64,000 bases of DNA from an uncultured Oscillospiraceae bacterium. Lineage in GTDB: Bacteria > Bacillota > Clostridia > Oscillospirales > Oscillospiraceae. Position numbers and translations under genes: made by a program. Positions 63,492 through 64,000 of the stretch are shown in pieces. The stretch's first letter is position 1, and each line of letters starts with the position of its first letter. Below the pieces are notes generated by a model. The model made no database searches. It saw only the letters and a program-made list of their open reading frames with translations, and was not told the DNA's origin. The stretch is from contig CALXDH010000006.1 in assembly GCA_944387015.1 (NCBI GenBank), forward strand, positions 21,046-85,045, given 5' to 3'.

Positions 63492-64000
63492 ATGAAACTG
63501 GTGTCCTGGAACGTCAATGGCCTGCGGGCCTGCCTGGGAAAGGGCTTTCTGGACTTCTGCGCCTTCGCCGACGCGGACGTCATCTGCCTGCAGGAGACGA
63601 AGATGCGGCCGGAGCAGGCGTCCTTCGATCTGCCGGGCTACGAGCGGTACTGGAACAGCGCCGACAAGGCCGGCTACTCCGGCACTGCCATCTTTACCCG
63701 GAGGACGCCCCTTGCCGTCACCTATGACTTCGGCATCGACGAGCACCGCCACGAGGGCCGGGTCATCACGGCGGAGTACCCGGAATTCTACCTGGTGTGC
63801 TGCTATACCCCCAACTCCAAGGACCAGCTGGCCCGGCTGGATTACCGCATGGCCTGGGAGGACGACATCCGGGAGTACCTCCTGGAGCTGGACGCGGAAA
63901 AGCCGGTGGTGTATTGCGGGGATCTGAACGTGGCCCATGAGGAGATCGACATCAAAAACCCCGGCCCCAACCGCCGCAACCCCGGCTTCACCGACGAGGA
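63492..64000 (+). CDS. xth: Exodeoxyribonuclease III (5' part; runs off the right edge)
   Basis: The first 169 residues of an AP endonuclease/exonuclease III: MKLVSWNVNGLRACLGKGF, with metal-binding Glu in VICLQETKM (about residue 34), then GYSGTAIFTR, CYTPNSKDQLARLDYRMAWE and the catalytic YCGDLNVAHEEIDIKNP. The open frame continues to base 64000, so the gene is cut by the window end. AAAGGAGAACGATC precedes the ATG. Confidence 0.94.
   Translation, partial: MKLVSWNVNGLRACLGKGFLDFCAFADADVICLQETKMRPEQASFDLPGYERYWNSADKAGYSGTAIFTRRTPLAVTYDFGIDEHRHEGRVITAEYPEFYLVCCYTPNSKDQLARLDYRMAWEDDIREYLLELDAEKPVVYCGDLNVAHEEIDIKNPGPNRRNPGFTDE

Overview
The window looks like the chromosomal replication-origin region of a GC-rich, anaerobic, low-branching Firmicute. 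I infer an Oscillospirales member near Flavonifractor, Lawsonibacter or Intestinimonas. The basis is gene order, GC-rich codons with Gram-positive Shine-Dalgarno sites (AGGAGG), Bacillus-type neighbours of dnaA (rpmH-rnpA-yidD-yidC-jag on one side; dnaN-yaaA-recF-remB-gyrB-gyrA on the other), a monomeric group-B [FeFe] hydrogenase, and a Firmicute-type GalT. The species is not proven. No rRNA, tRNA, CRISPR array, intact insertion sequence or prophage is visible.

Layout. 1-7.3 kb (+ strand): the 3' end of an unknown gene, aspS, a divergent pair (43-aa protein / XRE regulator), a NagZ-like lipoprotein, a membrane protein, an AlaX-type editing protein, a DUF6881-like protein and msrA. 7.3-13.7 kb (- strand): an NCS2 purine permease, glyS behind a glycine T-box, then jag, yidC, yidD, rnpA and rpmH. 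13.7-24.2 kb (+): dnaA, an oriC-like DnaA-box cluster with an AT-rich stretch, dnaN, yaaA, recF, a parS site, remB, gyrB, gyrA and rnhA. Gene direction flips between rpmH and dnaA, as expected at a bidirectional origin. 24.5-31.9 kb: nadE, a MarR-MATE operon under a 35-bp palindrome, a CadC-like regulator with a split HMA protein and Zn/Cd-type P-type ATPase, and a hotdog thioesterase. 32-38.5 kb (-): a Gld-like ABC exporter set (ATPase, permease, GldG-like, DUF4340) followed by an OmpR-type response regulator and histidine kinase. 38.5-40.7 kb: a hairpin array and the [FeFe] hydrogenase.

40.9-55.3 kb is a galactose module. A MglBAC importer is followed by a YesN/YesM two-component system co-encoded with two further sugar-binding proteins, one apparently membrane-tethered and one a lipoprotein MglB paralogue. 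An AraC regulator and galK-galT-galE (Leloir pathway) follow. The arrangement suggests extracytoplasmic sugar sensing that feeds back on uptake. 55.4-64 kb holds an ECF sigma/anti-sigma pair, a HAD phosphatase, thpR, metG, a 48-aa protein divergent from a LysR regulator, a second MATE transporter and the 5' part of xth.

The most unusual signals are non-coding. The 3' ends of both recF and nadE are duplicated (67/68 and 60/62 bp identical) 269 and 203 bp downstream. In each case a short inverted copy of the segment just upstream of the duplicated tail lies beyond the stop codon. Another is an array of near-perfect hairpins (38719-38939) bracketed by two identical 31-bp palindromic units. A third is a tandem set of four DnaA-box-like 9-mers between a response regulator and its kinase.
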